DNA of 64,000 nucleotides from Ifrita kowaldi (taxonomy: Eukaryota; Chordata; Aves; Passeriformes; Cinclosomatidae): positions 613,267 to 677,266 of the forward strand of contig VZRS01002795.1 of the NCBI GenBank assembly GCA_013398055.1, read 5' to 3'. The notes beneath the pieces were generated by a model. That model searched no databases. It saw only the letters and a list, made by a program, of their open reading frames with translations, and had not been told where the DNA came from. A program made the translations under genes and the position numbers. Shown in pieces: positions 34,001 through 48,583 of this stretch (positions are counted from its first letter, which is position 1; each line of letters starts with the position of its first letter).

Positions 34001-37000
34001 ATAAGCCAAGGAATCCAATGAATTGAAATATTTAATTTTGACTGATTTTTGGCCAATTACATTTTCTTTTACAATTCCATATATATGGTCAATTTAATCC
34101 ATGTGAAGCTATGCAAAGTTTGAGAATTAATTAGAGTCAACCCAAACTTTCCCTGCTGTGTAATGTTTTTGCTTCCCAGCTGTAGAGAGAATTGAATCCC
34201 ACAGTACTGTGGTGACAGACTAGCTGGATATTTATGTCTGACAATTTACTGAAGTAAATTGCACACTCAGTTCTCACCTTACACGTATGCCTCTGAAATC
34301 CTGATTGTTACTCTACTGACATAAAGAAAGCCTTATTTATATTTGAGAAATTTGCTTCTGTCTATTGCAATGCTTTAGCATTGATGCAAAGCAATTTTGC
34401 TCCTCCTTTTGTGTTTATAGAGGCTGATGAAAATCTGTTAAAGGTTTTGCATCATGATTTTACAAAATAGTACTGACAAGAATTAGCTAAGTTAATCTAA
34501 ACTGTCTCAGGGTCAAAATATGGTGATATATTTTACAATTGATACACCATTACACTGTGTGTCATGGCCCAATCCTGCAACGGACTGAAACCTGTTTGTT
34601 TTCTTGTGCCTTTCCAAGGCACCTTGGCACAGCCTGTCAGACTGCATAAAACTGAAGAAGTGACGTACTGCTTTCCTCCCATTCCTGCAAAGCAGGATCT
34701 CTCAGATACACGGTTTTGCTGACATTGTGCTGACATTTTGACTTACCTGGGGAAAGATAGGGTGATAGGATTAGGACTAAGAGGAGAGACTGCTTCTTGT
34801 ATTTGCTCTTACAACATGTTTTAAAATACACTGTACAGAGTACCTCTTAATTTTTGTTGTTTGCATTTAAATTGCACTGGAGGAAGAATCTGACTGGAGT
34901 GAAAATGAAAGCAGAGGTGAGCATGATTCTACAGTAGAAAAAGACTCTCATTCCAGCTCTCAGCTCTCTAGAGATGTCTTTGCTTGCTTTTCCCATTTTC
35001 TGGGCAGGCTTCACTCTGGTCCTTGGGCAGAGGCAGGCAGCTGTTTTCAACATCCAAAGGACAAGAAGACCTTGAAAGAAGTTCAAGGTGCTATGCTTGC
35101 ATTCTGCCTAAAGATTATGAATAAATTTGATTGGGGCATGGGGTGGAAACAAGTAACAAAAGCTGGCAGCTGCTTTCTACATGAGCTATGCAGTCAACCT
35201 CTTGGAATGAATTTCAACAGCTTCAGAATAGGTTACCTAAATTTATTCCCTCTTTTAATCAAGTTTAAATAAAAGCAGATTTCTGTTTCTCCTTCCCTCT
35301 TTGCTCGACATCCCAAGGCAATACTGACTGTGGGAAGCCAGGCGCATAACAAGGGGGATACGTGGGACATATGGAAATGGTTTTCATCGGTGATGGACAT
35401 TTGGCTCTTCTCCTTAGACCCACCATGACATCAGTAGTTCAAAATTAGGTTGGGCACCAGAAATGGACCATGAAGTAATCGAAGACTTCTTATTAAACAT
35501 TCAGATTCCTACAAATCCCATATGCACACAACATGTCTTTTTCTTTGTGGTCCTGTGCACATACTTATAAGCCTGCAAGGAGAAGGTTTAAGGATCTGGT
35601 CAAAACTCACCAACCTCAGGTTTGCCAATAGTACCTACAGGTTAGAAGGAAGGATGTGGAGGGCGTTTTGTAAATGTTTATCTAGGTTACAATCTTTGAG
35701 GTGGACAGGAGTTCTTGTGCTTCTTCTGGTGTAGAGCTCCCACTCAAGAAGCTCTGCTCATGCCCTTGTCACCCCAGCCAAATTCAGAGGCTCTGGAGAG
35801 CCCAAGAGCATTCAAAGATAGTTGCCCTAATTGATCGATGAGTTCAGAGCCAAGTACATGTTTGTGCAACTTCCTTACCCTTGAGGAAGCCTGGCTAGAA
35901 GTGGCTCTACTAGCTGTGCTCCTGCATAGAAGGTCAGGCCTCAGCTCTCCTGGGGCATATGAAAAATATGCAAGGTCTTGGTTATGTTCATATTTCACAG
36001 ATTCTCAGTGCTACTTTGGCACCTAGACATCTTAAGAAACCCTTGCCCATCTCAAGATCTGTTCACAAAACGGATAGGTATTGAGAAGATCAATACTCAA
36101 GGTTCAACTTTTAAAATCTGACCTAGAATTGTTCTAAAAAACAATTGAGTATCTCAAAATACAGATACTTACATCCATGGCTACGTATCATGGACAGGCA
36201 TTCTCTTAGGCACAGGCTCTAGTTGTTTTTGGGGTAAAAAAATGGGCCTCTACTTAATACTAATAACTTCAGTCCTAAGTGTGTGGACTGTCAGCAAGCA
36301 TATAGCATATACCTGCACATCCTGCAACAAAAGCTGAATTCTTTCTGCCAGGGCAGCATACCTAGGGCATCTTGAAGGATGAACTTTACCAAAGGCAGAA
36401 GCAGTGTTTCTCGTAAATACAGTTCTTCAGCTTGACCACATGATTTCAAAACAGCAGCAGGGCCCTGCATCTTGCCAGCCTCTCACTGGAACAGTCAAAA
36501 GTCTCAGGCTCTGGATGTAAGGAATAGGCCTGTGCACCTGTTGCTGGATATCTGTATGCATGCATGCCCTGATTACCTATGCAGATAATTATGTAGAAGC
36601 TCTATTATTATCCTGTTAAATGAAAATCCAGCCTTCAGGGCCTCTGATGTGCCCCTGCAGGCATGGAGTGGTAGAAAAGCCACTGTAAAATCATACTTCA
36701 GAAGTAGTTTTTCAGAACTTAGTTGTGGAATATACACAGTCATTTAGATTAGAAAGAAAGAAAGCAAGGAAAAAGAAAATAATAAAAAAAGAGTCAAAAA
36801 TTATGGTAAAATAAAGAAATCTTGTGTATGTGGATGTTGCTTTCAGAAACAAGAGACATCTGTTTGGGAAATGAAATCTGTCCAAAGAAATGAGGAGGGG
36901 GTGGGGGAAAAGGTGAAACATTGCCAGCAAAACAGAAGAAAATCTCAAACTTTCCCATAGAAGTCTTAGTCAGACCAACGCAGAAACAGAGGAGTTAAGA

Positions 37001-39199
37001 ACAAGGGATTTATTTCCAAAAAGGAGCCAAGACAAAGATCGTCAGACAGAAAAAAGTGTCATTAGCACTGCAGGAGTCAGGAGTGATGGTAACCAGCATC
37101 ATCCAGCAGGTCCGGTTACATTTCTGTTACTTTTCACTTTTTATGTGGAGAGCTTTAGCAGGCCCCAAGTGTCAAAATTATCTTTTCTTCAGATCATCTT
37201 CAGTGGTCATTCCTCCTGTGAGGCAGATCCTGCCTCCCCTTTGGCTGATTTATGAAGCTTCCAAGGCACAAAAAGCAGCAGAAAACTCTTAGCTCTGACC
37301 CCAGAATGTTATCCCTCTGTGGTACTGTCACCTTATCAGCATCTCTCCAGTCATCCACAGTGATGGGGGATGTTTTCATCCACAGTGAGAACTTGTCTTA
37401 GAGAGATGGATGTTTTCAGGCTCTATTCTTCCCTAGCAATCCCAGGCTGTCAAAGCAACCCTGTGAAACTGTTGGACAGCATAAAATCGATCAGCTTCCA
37501 TTTAATTTGTGTGACGTGAGCCAGACTGGTTTCTGTACTGGCATGGGAGCAGCGTGTGGTAACAACACCCTTATTCCCAGTCCACCTAAATTGTGCCAGA
37601 TGCAGTTCAGTTTCAGGATGAGAATCCACAGGTTACTACCATGGTAGAAACAGTAAACTGGAAACTTGGTGCCTAACAAACATCCTCTGGATTTTTGTTT
37701 CTATTATGCAGCCAGTTCCTGGTTGTATTGACAGAAAGCTGACTGCCATAACAAATCTCCAGCACTGTGCAATTTGGTTATCCTGTTGTTGCTTTTAGTA
37801 GTGAGGATTTTATAGGCATTCCTGTGAAAACCCCACCTGCTGTGGGGTTGCTTTCTTCTTCATAGATCCACAATCTGGCTCCTTCTTTTTGACTGAATTA
37901 CTAGGCTTCAAAGAAGAAATGCACAGTAGAGTATAAAGAGCCAGGAATCATAGTGACAGAGAAAGCAATTGGTACTACGGGTGCATTGTAATACCTTTCT
38001 TTATTAAGAGTAATGATGTTTAGAAGAACATATATTTTTTAGGAATAGGCTGTTTTTTAATATCCTTCCTAAAACAACCTAAGAAGAATGCAAAGGCTCC
38101 ATAAATTTAGCTTTTTATTTTGTATAATTTGAGGTGCCTAACAATTCAAAATAGACATTGTCATCATCACCAGGCATATAAAGTGGGGGTGGTGAAGACT
38201 GCAGAGAATCCTCAGTCCTGATTCAGACTCCATTGTTGACCAGAACAGAATCTGGCAGGAATAAAACTTTCAGAACTTCTTGGAAAATGAAATCTCAAGT
38301 CATAAGTAATACAAGGTAAAAAACCAACCAAACAAGCAAACAAAAAACAATGGCAAGTGAGAAAAATGTGGGAAAAATTCCAGTCTCTATCCCTGCTCAT
38401 GGCATTCCCACTTGCAAAAACATTTTTCATTCCTTTCAGCAGAGAAGCATTTACAGTGTACAAAGCTTACATTAATCATGAAAATCACCTTAAGGCAAAA
38501 TAAAGAAAAGAAGCGGGGGGGGGAGGGGGGAAGAGTGAAGATAACTAAGGTTATTTTTTATATAAGGCATGAAACACAAATGGAGACCTTTTCTTCAAAC
38601 AGATCTTAGCAAAAATCATGCCAGAATTTCAAAATTTGTCACTACAAAAATAAGCTATTATTATTATCATCACATTATTAACATTACTCCAAACAAGCTG
38701 CATAAACTAGCACTCTGGTTTAAGCCATATCAAGGCTGATATTCAGGATCCAGGACCCAAACATCATTCCTGGCACTTTTCAACCCTTTTCAAGCACAGC
38801 CTGGGTGTAAGTGGTAATCTGATCTGACGTCTGTTAATAATGTGCCATATTGTGAGTATCTTTGCTCCAGAGTACTGGTAATCATAATACCACCTACATC
38901 CAATGTATCACTTCTCTTCCTTAGAAGAACTTTGGAGAGAACCATACATATTTGGTGCTTTTTATTCAATTGTTACATGTTTAAAACTACAAAGCAGCCA
39001 TGTGCACTGAATTACTGATGGGAAGATCACGTATTTTAAGTTTTGCAGAAATAGTAGCCAAACTGCTGTGGTTTTTTTTCCTCTGCTGTGTTAATCCTGC
39101 ACTTTCTGTCCTTTTTTTTTCCATTTGAGAGAGAGGATTGTTATGGTTCACTTAGGCCGTGTTGTTGAAAGCAAACTCAACTCTTTAGTGTTTTCATTA
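31001..39199. other. long AT-rich non-coding stretch
   Basis: No gene or full transposon seen in 8 kb. Low-complexity sites are an A/G tract at 36752-36780 and a G-run at 38515-38530. A 121-codon ATG frame at 32421-32786 lacks any family resemblance or splice context and is probably chance. Confidence 0.5.
38515..38530. repeat. poly-G run
   Basis: Nine Gs, one A and six Gs; a candidate G-rich secondary-structure and sequencing trouble spot. Confidence 0.85.
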
Positions 39200-40028
39200 G
39201 GGAAGGATACATGCCTGAAGGAAGAGATGTCATCCAGAAGGACCTGGACAAGCTCGAGAAGTGGGGCCATGGAAATCTCCTGAGGTTTAACAAGACCAAG
39301 TGCAAGGTGCTGCACCTGGATCAAGGCAATCTCTGGTACCAACACAGGCTGGGGGAGGAACAGATTCTGCCAAGAAGGACTTGGGGGTGCTGGTGGGTGA
39401 GAGGCTGGACATGACCCAGCCATGTGCACTCACAGCCCAGAGAGCCAAACGTATCCTGGGCTGCATCCAAAGCAGCGTGGGCAGCAGGGGAGGGAGGGGA
39501 TTCTGCCCCTCTGCTCTGCTCTGGTGAGACCCCACCTGGAACACTGCATCCAGCTCTGGGGTCCCCAGCACGGGAAGGACATGGACCTGTTGGAGTGAGT
39601 CCAGAGGAGGCCACCAAGATGATTAGAGGGATGCAGCATCTCTCCTTTGAGGAAAGAACTGGGATTGTTTAGCCTGGGGAAGAGAAGGCTTTGGGGTGAC
39701 CTAATTGCAGCCTTCCAGTACCTGAAGGGAGCCTACGAGAAAGATGGAGCAAGACTTTCTACAAAAGCATGTAGTGATAGCACAAGAGGGAATGGCTTCA
39801 AACTAAAAGAGAGTAGGCTTAGATTAGATGTTAGGAAGAAATTCTTAACTGTGAGGGTGATGAGGCACAGGAAGAGATTTGTGGGTGCCCCATCCTTGGA
39901 GGAGTTCAAGGCCAGGCTGGATGGAACTGGAGCAACATGGTCTAGTGGAAGGTGTACCTGCCCATGGTAGAGGGGTCTATGATCTTTAAGGTCCCTTCCA
40001 ACCAAAACCATTCTGTGATTCTAGGATA
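39200..40028 (+). mobile_element. CR1 LINE, 5'-truncated, plus strand
   Basis: It runs from the ORF2 C-terminal region to the complete 3' end. The coding part is split between a frame at 39211-39414 (with LLRFNKTKCKVLHLD) and one at 39300-39527 (KKDLGVLVGERLDM, RAKRILGCIQSSVGS), so at least one frameshift separates them. The 3' UTR includes CTGGGGAAGAGAAGGC, TTAGGAAGAAATTCTT, GAGTTCAAGGCCAGGCTGGA and GTCCCTTCCAACCAAAACCA. It ends with TTCTGTGATTCTAGGA at 40012-40027. Catalytic RT residues are absent through truncation. Confidence 0.95.
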
Positions 40029-43000
40029 CATTGATCTCTTCACTTATCCTGGCCTTGTTCTACTGTTATGGAGACATCCTAAACCCTAAACTTCTGAAGA
40101 TTTACTTGCTAACACATGCCAACACTCATAGGGCCATGAATATGGATAAGGAGCTTTCGTTTCAAACTCTGTATAAACAGGATGATTACCAATTAATAAC
40201 TATAGCCAAGGTCCATCAAAATAAAGAACTTGAGACCAAAGCCATAGGGTGGCTCAAAAGCAAACCTTTGGGGTAGTCAAAGCTGTACTTTGAGAACAAT
40301 ATAAAGAATTTCTAAATACATAAAACTGGAAAGAAAAAACAGAAATAGATCTTGTCTTGTTATAATGCTTCAGGAGAGAAGCAAAAAGTGTTTCTAAAAT
40401 ACACGCAGAGAGTAGCCATGCCTTGCTCCACTTGCTGTCTAGGATTCATGACAAACCAAAAATTTCAGGAAGGAGAGTAAAGTGGAAATGAAACTGAACA
40501 GTGCCTACCTAAAGGAGAGAGAAGATCTCAAAATCTGTTTGGTGAATTGGAAGTTAGACACTATGGGAAAAGTGGACCCTTCAGTTTCTGGTTTTCAGTT
40601 CAAATGAACCAATTATTTTGCTGACCTCAGGGTCCAAATTTCAAAGAAAGCTGAAGACAGGCTTAGGCCTGCTGCTATGGCAAATTCCAAAATACCCAAT
40701 TACTGACCTCAGGAGGAGTCAGCATTCCTGAGATTAGAGTCACTGGGAGTTTACTTCACAAACTCACTCCTAATAATATACTATAGTGCAGACACCATTA
40801 ACCTGCCTTTTTCAGTTAGCAAATAAGATATGTCTCAAGGCAAAATAGTTATTAACAGCCAGTGGTAGGAGTTACATCTCTAATTGGAAACAGCAACATC
40901 TGCAGGGGAGTGTAATAAAAGCATATAACAAGTGAATGTGTCAGTGGATTACATGGACTCTAGGTAATTGTTCCATAAGGCAGCTTTAGCAGAAACAATG
41001 AATATTTCAGGACTTCATAGGTCCAGACTAATTCTGGTCACTGAAGAGTGTCCCAGTGATTAACTCTCTTCTTACTAGCCAATTCAACCAGCACTATACT
41101 GGCAGACATCCCAGATTTCCTTATTATTTGCACTGCATTTATTTCAATGTTTACATAATTTTGTAGCTAGCTAATTCTCTTCCTTTTCTGCCAGCCGGTA
41201 TAAGGATGCTATTCAATAACAAAGCCCATTCACATCAGCTGCTTGACGTAGAGCTATTGTGTCCTAGCTGTCAGTTATTCTAAAACATCTATAGGTCTAA
41301 GTTATTCTAATATGAGTGACCTGCTGCTTCTATATACAAAACTCTTCAACTGCTTTTATAATTAAACACACAAAGCAAAAGCCTGAAAACTGAGCACCTG
41401 CTGAGCCTGCACAAACTCCTGGTGAAGCCTATCAGTATTGCAGATACAGAAGCGGAGATATTTAAACATACAGGAAATGTTTTTTGTTGCTATCCATGTC
41501 TGAGGTCATATCTTCCCTTCTGGATCAAGCTGCGCTTCACACACTTGGAAGAGAATTCTAGACCTATTTTAAAGAAAAACTCTTATAAAGTTTTTCCAAA
41601 TTTCTCATTTTACATTTTACTCAGCCCTTTCTGAGTCTTTTCTGTGCGCTTACTTGAGATGACTGAAGACAGTATGTAGTTTACAACTTTTCTGTATACC
41701 ATTCTAGTGTTTGTCTGCATTTTGGAGCTGACTTTTATTTTGCGGGTGGCAATGTGAGGTTTTATATTATGACTTACCATGTCCTGGCTGTTCTGTGGCA
41801 TAGGGTTTCTCAAGATGGACAGCAACTATGCAGTTTTGTCACCTCCTGAAAATGTGTATTTGGCTCTGTTTCCAGAAAAAGCAGTACAATAGATAAGCAA
41901 GCATGTTCTTTTTAACTTTTTGCTTGTTACTGTCCAGAACCAGCTAATATTTCAAGCACCTTTTAATGCGTTTTCATGCTCTGTGAAGGGAACAGCCCAC
42001 ATCCATTCAGCAAAAGCAAACAAGTCCATTCCCATGTTCAGATGAGGGGAAAAAGCATCCGTTTCCTTGTCCCTGTAGTTGCACATGGCAGCGATAGTCA
42101 CATTCTCAAATTTTATAGAATAATGCCTCCTTCCACAAACTTCTTAAACAGGCAGTCCACCAGGAATACGTGTTGCAGCTGATACATCTAGGGGCCCTTT
42201 CACTTGTTCTTACCATCTTCTTATTTCTTAAACCTTAAACAAGGTTTGTTTTAGTAGGAAACACAGCCATCACAGCAACATGGAAGACATTTGCAATTTA
42301 GAAAGTGAGGTGGCGAAGCAGCTCGGGCGTACAATAATTACCAGGCAACAAGAGGAGCACATAGCTGTCTTCTGCTTCTTCATATATCTGCTCTGAGTTT
42401 TGCATAGATAATAATGTCCTTTTACTAGATATACCACTTAAACTCACAAGCTGTATAAAACTAGACAAACCCCTTAGATAGTTTGAGAAGCAGATGAAAT
42501 GCTTATTAAGCCTCCAAATGTTCCAGCTGCACTTTCAAGAAACTTTGGCCAAGGCAGGTGGAGCTGGTTGTATTATGAGGCTGTTCCCATTGCACCTTTC
42601 AAAAGCCTTTGCCAGAGTCAATGGCTCTGGTCAGACTTCTTTGTGCTGCCTGGAAAGCATGGTAGCAACTGCTGGAAAAGGGAGACAGTGATGAGCACAG
42701 TTACCTGACCATCAGCTCTTAAAGATGTGAGTTTTCTCAAAACTCTGTAGTATGGGTGCTTTTCCTTGTTGCTTTTCTCTGATTGCAGCCAGATCGCCAT
42801 CCCCAGGATAGGTCAGAGGGGTTGGAAACGGAGGGTCAGGCCTACTGCTCTGCTACTAGTGAACTGGGGCAGAAATCAGCCACTCATTTAATTTGTGAAC
42901 ATTAAAAAAATCAACAACAAATTTTTTCAAATCTACAGCCTGCCCTAAGCATGTAATGCAGTCAAATTAAATCCCTAATAAAGTATCTATGAAATGAAAA

Positions 43001-43559
43001 CCAAATATTGTAGTTCCAGTCTCCCCTAATGGAAAATGTCTGTATTTCAATCAGCCACATGTCCAAGCTGTGGTTGTTCTCACAAGTCTGAATTCTTCCC
43101 TTAAATGGGATCCATCCGAGAATGTGACATTGTTGTTTCTCTTTCTGCAGACCTACATGACAGTCAGAAACAGTACACAAATGAGCTCAGTCTTGCAACT
43201 GTGGTCCTCCTCAGAGACACTGAGCTATTCAAGCACCAGATGAAGATGTTCAGACATTTGGAGAAGCCAGCAGTGCTGGGTTGTGCAGGAACGCTTTGGC
43301 AGCCAGGGATAATGGTGTGGTGCAGCATTTAGACATGCCGGCATCACTGGAGGCAGCTTCGAAGAGCAAAGTCCCTCTAAACCACCAGAGTGGTGTAGAG
43401 AGCTGCAAGTGGGAATCACTGCCGAGTGCAGTGTCCTTAAATGGGAGAAGCCAGGCTGACTTCTTGGCATCCCCCACCCAGTTATCTGCTGTTGGAGACA
43501 CTCAGCATGACACAGCAGAAGAGAATGGGTGAATAGTTACAGGCCTCTAGTGACACTCA

Positions 43560-43740
43560 TTTCTATTTAACTCCCTTTGCATTAATCAGGCTGTTTAAGT
43601 GGGCCCTCATGTAAATATGAATTGAGTCTCTCCGGAGCTGTTTGTTTGCTTCCCTGGGAAGATTTTGCACAGCAGAGACAAAGCTGTCTCTTATTAAAGC
43701 TTCATCCGACCATGAAAGACTAAAATACTAGAATAACTAA
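43560..43740. promoter_or_regulatory. candidate conserved non-coding element
   Basis: Includes a POU-like TTTGCATTAATCAGG, TGTAAATATGAATTGAG and the 10-bp palindrome CTCCGGAG-centred string near 43630. It is repeat-free, mixed in composition and lacks open frames. The impression of an enhancer is not tested. Confidence 0.25.
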
Positions 43741-45669
43741 TGGTTATTCAGATACAAATAACAGACTGATTCTACTGACTTCTGCCTCACCTTCTCTCAC
43801 CTTTCCCCAGGAAGCATCAATATAGGGCAGATTGCTAGAAAATATTGCCAGAATTTATCTCAGTGTCTTGTCTTTCTATAGGTTCATGCTGTTAGCACAG
43901 TCAAGGTGTCAGGATTTTCAGCTTTGCCAACATTTTTTACTGAGCCTTCCAACGCTATTAATTTCCCAGGCCTTGACATATACACTGATATGATCCAGAA
44001 AATTCTTTTTTCAACTGTTCACTGTGTGCATTAAGCACTGGTAAGCCTTGTTGTTTATACCTTTCCCTGTGTTTCTACAAAGCTAAGTCAATTACTTTAT
44101 GTAGCAGATGAAACTGGCCATGTTAATTTTAAACAAGTATTAGCTATTCATGGTAGTTAAATGTTCCCCATGATATTGATAGCAACAGCTGGTGTTCACA
44201 GATGTGAGTTCTTTTTTGTCTTTTATTGCACTTTTCCATGTGGAACAGTGCTCCTGTCTGAACAGTCCCTTGCACGTAGTATTTCCTAATAGCTACATCT
44301 GTGTCACTCTGTGCTTTAGACCTTCCTCAAGACATCAGGATTTTTTTTCTCTTCTACCATATCTAGGGAAGGGACTGGATTTTAAACTGCCTCAATATGG
44401 CCTTTCCTGTGCCATTACCTTTCCTGCAGGCTGACTTTTTTGCTCCATCTACTGACTTGCTGCATACATACAGACTAATCCTGATGATACTGGTGAACAC
44501 TTGGCTTGTATTTGCAGCTTTCTGCTGCATGCAGTGATCTGGAATACAACTGTTAAGTCCCCTGACATTGTCTGTCCCAGGTCTGGCTTCCTCTGTAGCA
44601 GGTATTGCCTACATTCAATTTCACCACATTGCCACAAAAGAATCCCCGTTTGGGAACCACAGAATTGTCACAGCCTTAGTGAGAGGTCAGTTTGTGCAGC
44701 AGCTCTGGACAGGAAAACAGCATAATGTCCCACACAGTTGTTTGAAGATAAGTGACTGGAGGGAGATGAGAGGTTCTGCTTCATCCCTCACAAGTGGCTC
44801 TGCTCCTGTGAGCTGGCCAGAGCCCCTTGCGGCCTGCCTGCCCCTGTGGCCCTTGGACACTGTGCTTCTGCCCAAGGCTGTGCCAGCGTGGGCCTGTCCT
44901 TTGCGCTAGTGCTGAGCAGAGAATGTGAGGAGAGGTGCTCCAAGAGAAGAATTCCAGGAGTCAGCTGCCATGGCAACAGTGCAACTCTTTTCTACCACAA
45001 CTGCTCCTGCTGACTTGGTCAATCAGCCTTATGGTTTAAGAACACTCTGTTTCCAATAGTTTGCTCTAGCATTCTTCTATCAGCAGCTTTTCAGAGGCTA
45101 GAAATGTTTGGATATTAATACTTTAAGCTACTTTTTAAATTATTAATACTGAAAAAATGCAGACACTTTTGTTACAGCTTAAGCCAGCCTAAGTTCTTAT
45201 TTTCTTTCAGGCCAAAAAAATTTTTAATCAGCTCTTTCTGAACTTGGCAAGAAAATGCCCCTCTGGCTGAAAGAGAAAGAGTGAGCATACTACATAGGCC
45301 AAAGAGAGGCTTTCCTCGGGCTTTAATGGTCTGAAGACTGGGGTACATTTTGCTGTAATTTTGGCATTGTTGGAATCCCCTCCCTACTGGGTGATCAAGT
45401 GAGTGGGGGCAACCATGGTAAGGTTGTTCGGGTCAATATGCTTTGGCTGTCAGAGCACGCCCTGAGGCAAGGCCAGGATCCGGACACTAAAGCTGCCACT
45501 TTTGCCATTTCATAGTTTAGGCCCTTCTACACAGCCTGCCTGATTTTCAAGTGCTGCTCCTTGAGTACTCCTGGACTGCTTTAAAAAAAACCCAGCACTC
45601 AGCACCTTGAAAATCCGCACCTTGATTTCATACCTAGAGCAAAAATGCCAATAACCTGCTCTATTTGGA

Positions 45670-46420
45670 CTGGGGAAGGTGGGAATGACCCCCTTATTAA
45701 AAGAGGCTAATTAAAGGATGAGAAAGTATTTCATGAAGGAGATGAACAAGAATCACTGGCTAATGAAACTCAAGATGGCAAACTGCAGAAGTCATGTTCC
45801 GCTTAAAGGCTGCTAATTTACTGCTCCTTGAAACACCCAGGTATGCTGAGTTCTCTGACTTTAACAATCCTGATGGAGAGATTTTAGATTGACTTGAGTT
45901 ACTGGGAATGATGATTCATTAAAACCACAACTCCAGCATAGAGCCCTGCTACTGCTGCTTGTGACACCCCAGGTACCATGTGCTGCAGTATTTCAGGTTT
46001 GATACTGTGCAAGTTGTTATTTTTGCTTATTAGAAAGTCAGAGAGTTTAACAGACAATTGATCTGTTTCTGATGAATCATTGAAGGAACTAATGACCATG
46101 CTCACCTCACCAGGCATTTGGAGGCCAGGCAGGAGGGGGGGCTGGCGGGCAGGGTGGGCAAGAGGAGGAGGAGGAGAGGTTACTTGAGACTGCATTTTTA
46201 AATGTAAGTCTCACTGCATTTTCAAAGGTAGGTCTCAGGTGTACTATCAGGTAACAAGTGGATTAACCAGTTATTGCTCATCAGATGAGCTGTGGGAATC
46301 AATCCTGCATTCACGTTAGCCCTGCACAAACTAAATCTAAACACATCAACTAACTCTTTTGCTGAGGCCACTGATGTGACCTTGAATTTGTCATTAGAAC
46401 CCAAATCCAGTCCCTTGTGA
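45670..46420. promoter_or_regulatory. candidate conserved non-coding element cluster
   Basis: Recurrent GGCTAATTAAAGG, TGGCTAATGAAACTC and GGCTGCTAATTTACTGC words fall within 120 bases, each with a homeodomain-type core in a similar context. ATTGATCTG and GATGATTCATTAAAACC follow. A GC-rich purine patch interrupts at 46120-46180. No coding frame is supported. Confidence 0.25.
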
Positions 46421-48583
46421 TCAGTCTGTCTGATTGTCAGACAGGATATGGGCAGTCATGCTCAGCCTTAGAAGAAGTTTGAGGGCATGGAACAGTTATC
46501 AAACATGGGATACAGAGGAGCTAAGGGACACAACAAATTTCGGATTGTAAACTGGAGTTGCAGTTAAAGAGATGAGAGGCCATCTCTAAAGAGACAGGAG
46601 CAAGACATAAGGGTAAATCCACAGGAAACGTCAGGTCAAGTAGCTGAACTTGCTTCACGTTCTTACCCGAGGCTGTCCAGAACACGCAGATTTGGTGCAC
46701 AGCAACCCTGGCTGGGCTGGTGCTGCCACTGTTGGGCTGGATGTGGACTGACAGATATACTTCCAATATTTACGATGTAGGCATCACTGCTTCCATTATG
46801 TCTCATTGGTTTCAGTTTGCCGGCACGACTTGGAAAGGGGAGACCAGGTGATGGCTTGACAATATGTGGAGCTGTCTGTCACTTACGGTATGTTGGAAAA
46901 AGTAATTTCCACAGTTATTGACAAGTTTGCAAGTGGGTAACAAAGCTGCTCTTTGCCCCTCTGATCAAATACAACAGTAATAATAATAAAAAAAATTTCT
47001 CAATTCCTAAAAGACCTTTCTCCCTCAATTTCTGCTCTAGATTTTCAGTCTTATCTAGACTGAAAACTCACTTTTTTTTCCTGTTATGTGATCACCACAA
47101 ACCAGTGGTAACCTTCAGTCTGAGTAACTTATTTTATTTTTTTTTGCACATATTAGGAGAATAGTAGAAGAGAAAAGAAAGAAAGTAAAGGATCCCTAAG
47201 AAAATTCACTGGCTGGTTCCTATTCTGACCACCTGCACAGCACACAGAGTGCAAAACCAAGATGCAACCTCAGCTGACAGGAAACCTGGATAGAACTGCA
47301 TGTCTTTCATAGTTGCATGCTTTGTATTGCACAGGGAAGTAAGGATATAAAAAACTAACCTGTCCAAATAATTTTCCTTGCTTTCTTTTCATAAAGGAAA
47401 GTAGAAATAGGGAGGTCAGAGTGGCAAGGAACTTTTTAATCAGCTGAACAGAAGATCCTCAGGTGGTGTGAATCTCCACTGCTCTGGGGCTGTATGAACA
47501 TCAGACTAAAATACTTGATGCCCTGATAGAAAACAAGTAGGAAATGAAATGAAAAGTCTACTGTAAAATCTAAAATGTAAACAACACAAAAAAAGAAACA
47601 CAAAAACCCACAATGCACAGAATTGATAATCAGATGGTGTTTTATTCAAACCATCTTGACAATTCTTCAAGACAGTAGGTTGAGAAACTAGAATGTAATG
47701 CCATTTTTGTACTCTCTGCTTATGCTTCAGTGGGAAACAAAAAGCAGAATTCAGCCCTAAGGGGCTAAAAATACGTATTTTTCAAACTCAAGCCTTTGTG
47801 TTGTTGTTTTTTGACATGGTTTGGTTTTTTTTTTTTTTTTCTGGAAGTATGGCAAAAAAAAATTTCTAATAAGATAGGACATACACTTACTTTATTGTCT
47901 TTACCTCTCTGAATCCAAAACAAAGATAGATTGAAACTCTAAGTAACATTTGTGTATTAAAAGAAATTATTCCTGACAATTTTAATGACAAGTTTCAGCT
48001 TGATGTGATTTAAAATGGGCAAGTTACAAAGCCCTAAAAAAATGGGATTTTATAATGGAAATGCTGACAGACCCTTAACTACAGCAGTGTTGCTGGGCGC
48101 CACTCTAATAAAAGGTGGCAAGGATCCAGAAGTATTCACAGCTGCATGTCTAAACTTTATTAAGTATCTGACTATAGTTTGCAGGTCCTTGCCAGATCAT
48201 AACTCACTTAGTTCTGACACATTCCAGTTTATAATTAGTGTTGTACTAATATGTTCCTAACTGGTACCAGCGTATTCCTAATTTTTTTTCTCCTGTAAAA
48301 CAAGGCACTTCCCCAAAACCAAGGATGCACTGACATTGGCAAAAAGCATGTGTGCTTTTTTTTTTTTTTTTTGGTCCTTGGGCTAAAATAATTCATATGT
48401 TAAAGGCCAATGTCTGTAAATGAAGCACGATGAACACTGAAACATCTGTAAATCCCAAGGCAGAAGAAATAAAGCAATTTCCAACTTTCTCTAAGCAAAG
48501 TAGTTTACTTGCCTTTAGCATTCAGTGAGAAAGCAAATTGTTCTTACAATACATCAGTAATAGTTTGCAATTAGGAAATAATT

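Noticed and set aside
39287..39617. Overlapping minus-strand frames of 90-98 codons
   Set aside because: Antisense of the plus-strand CR1; no independent support.
44568..44909. 113-codon plus-strand frame across a GC-rich patch
   Set aside because: Its apparent start is TTG and not ATG, and nothing resembles a known protein.
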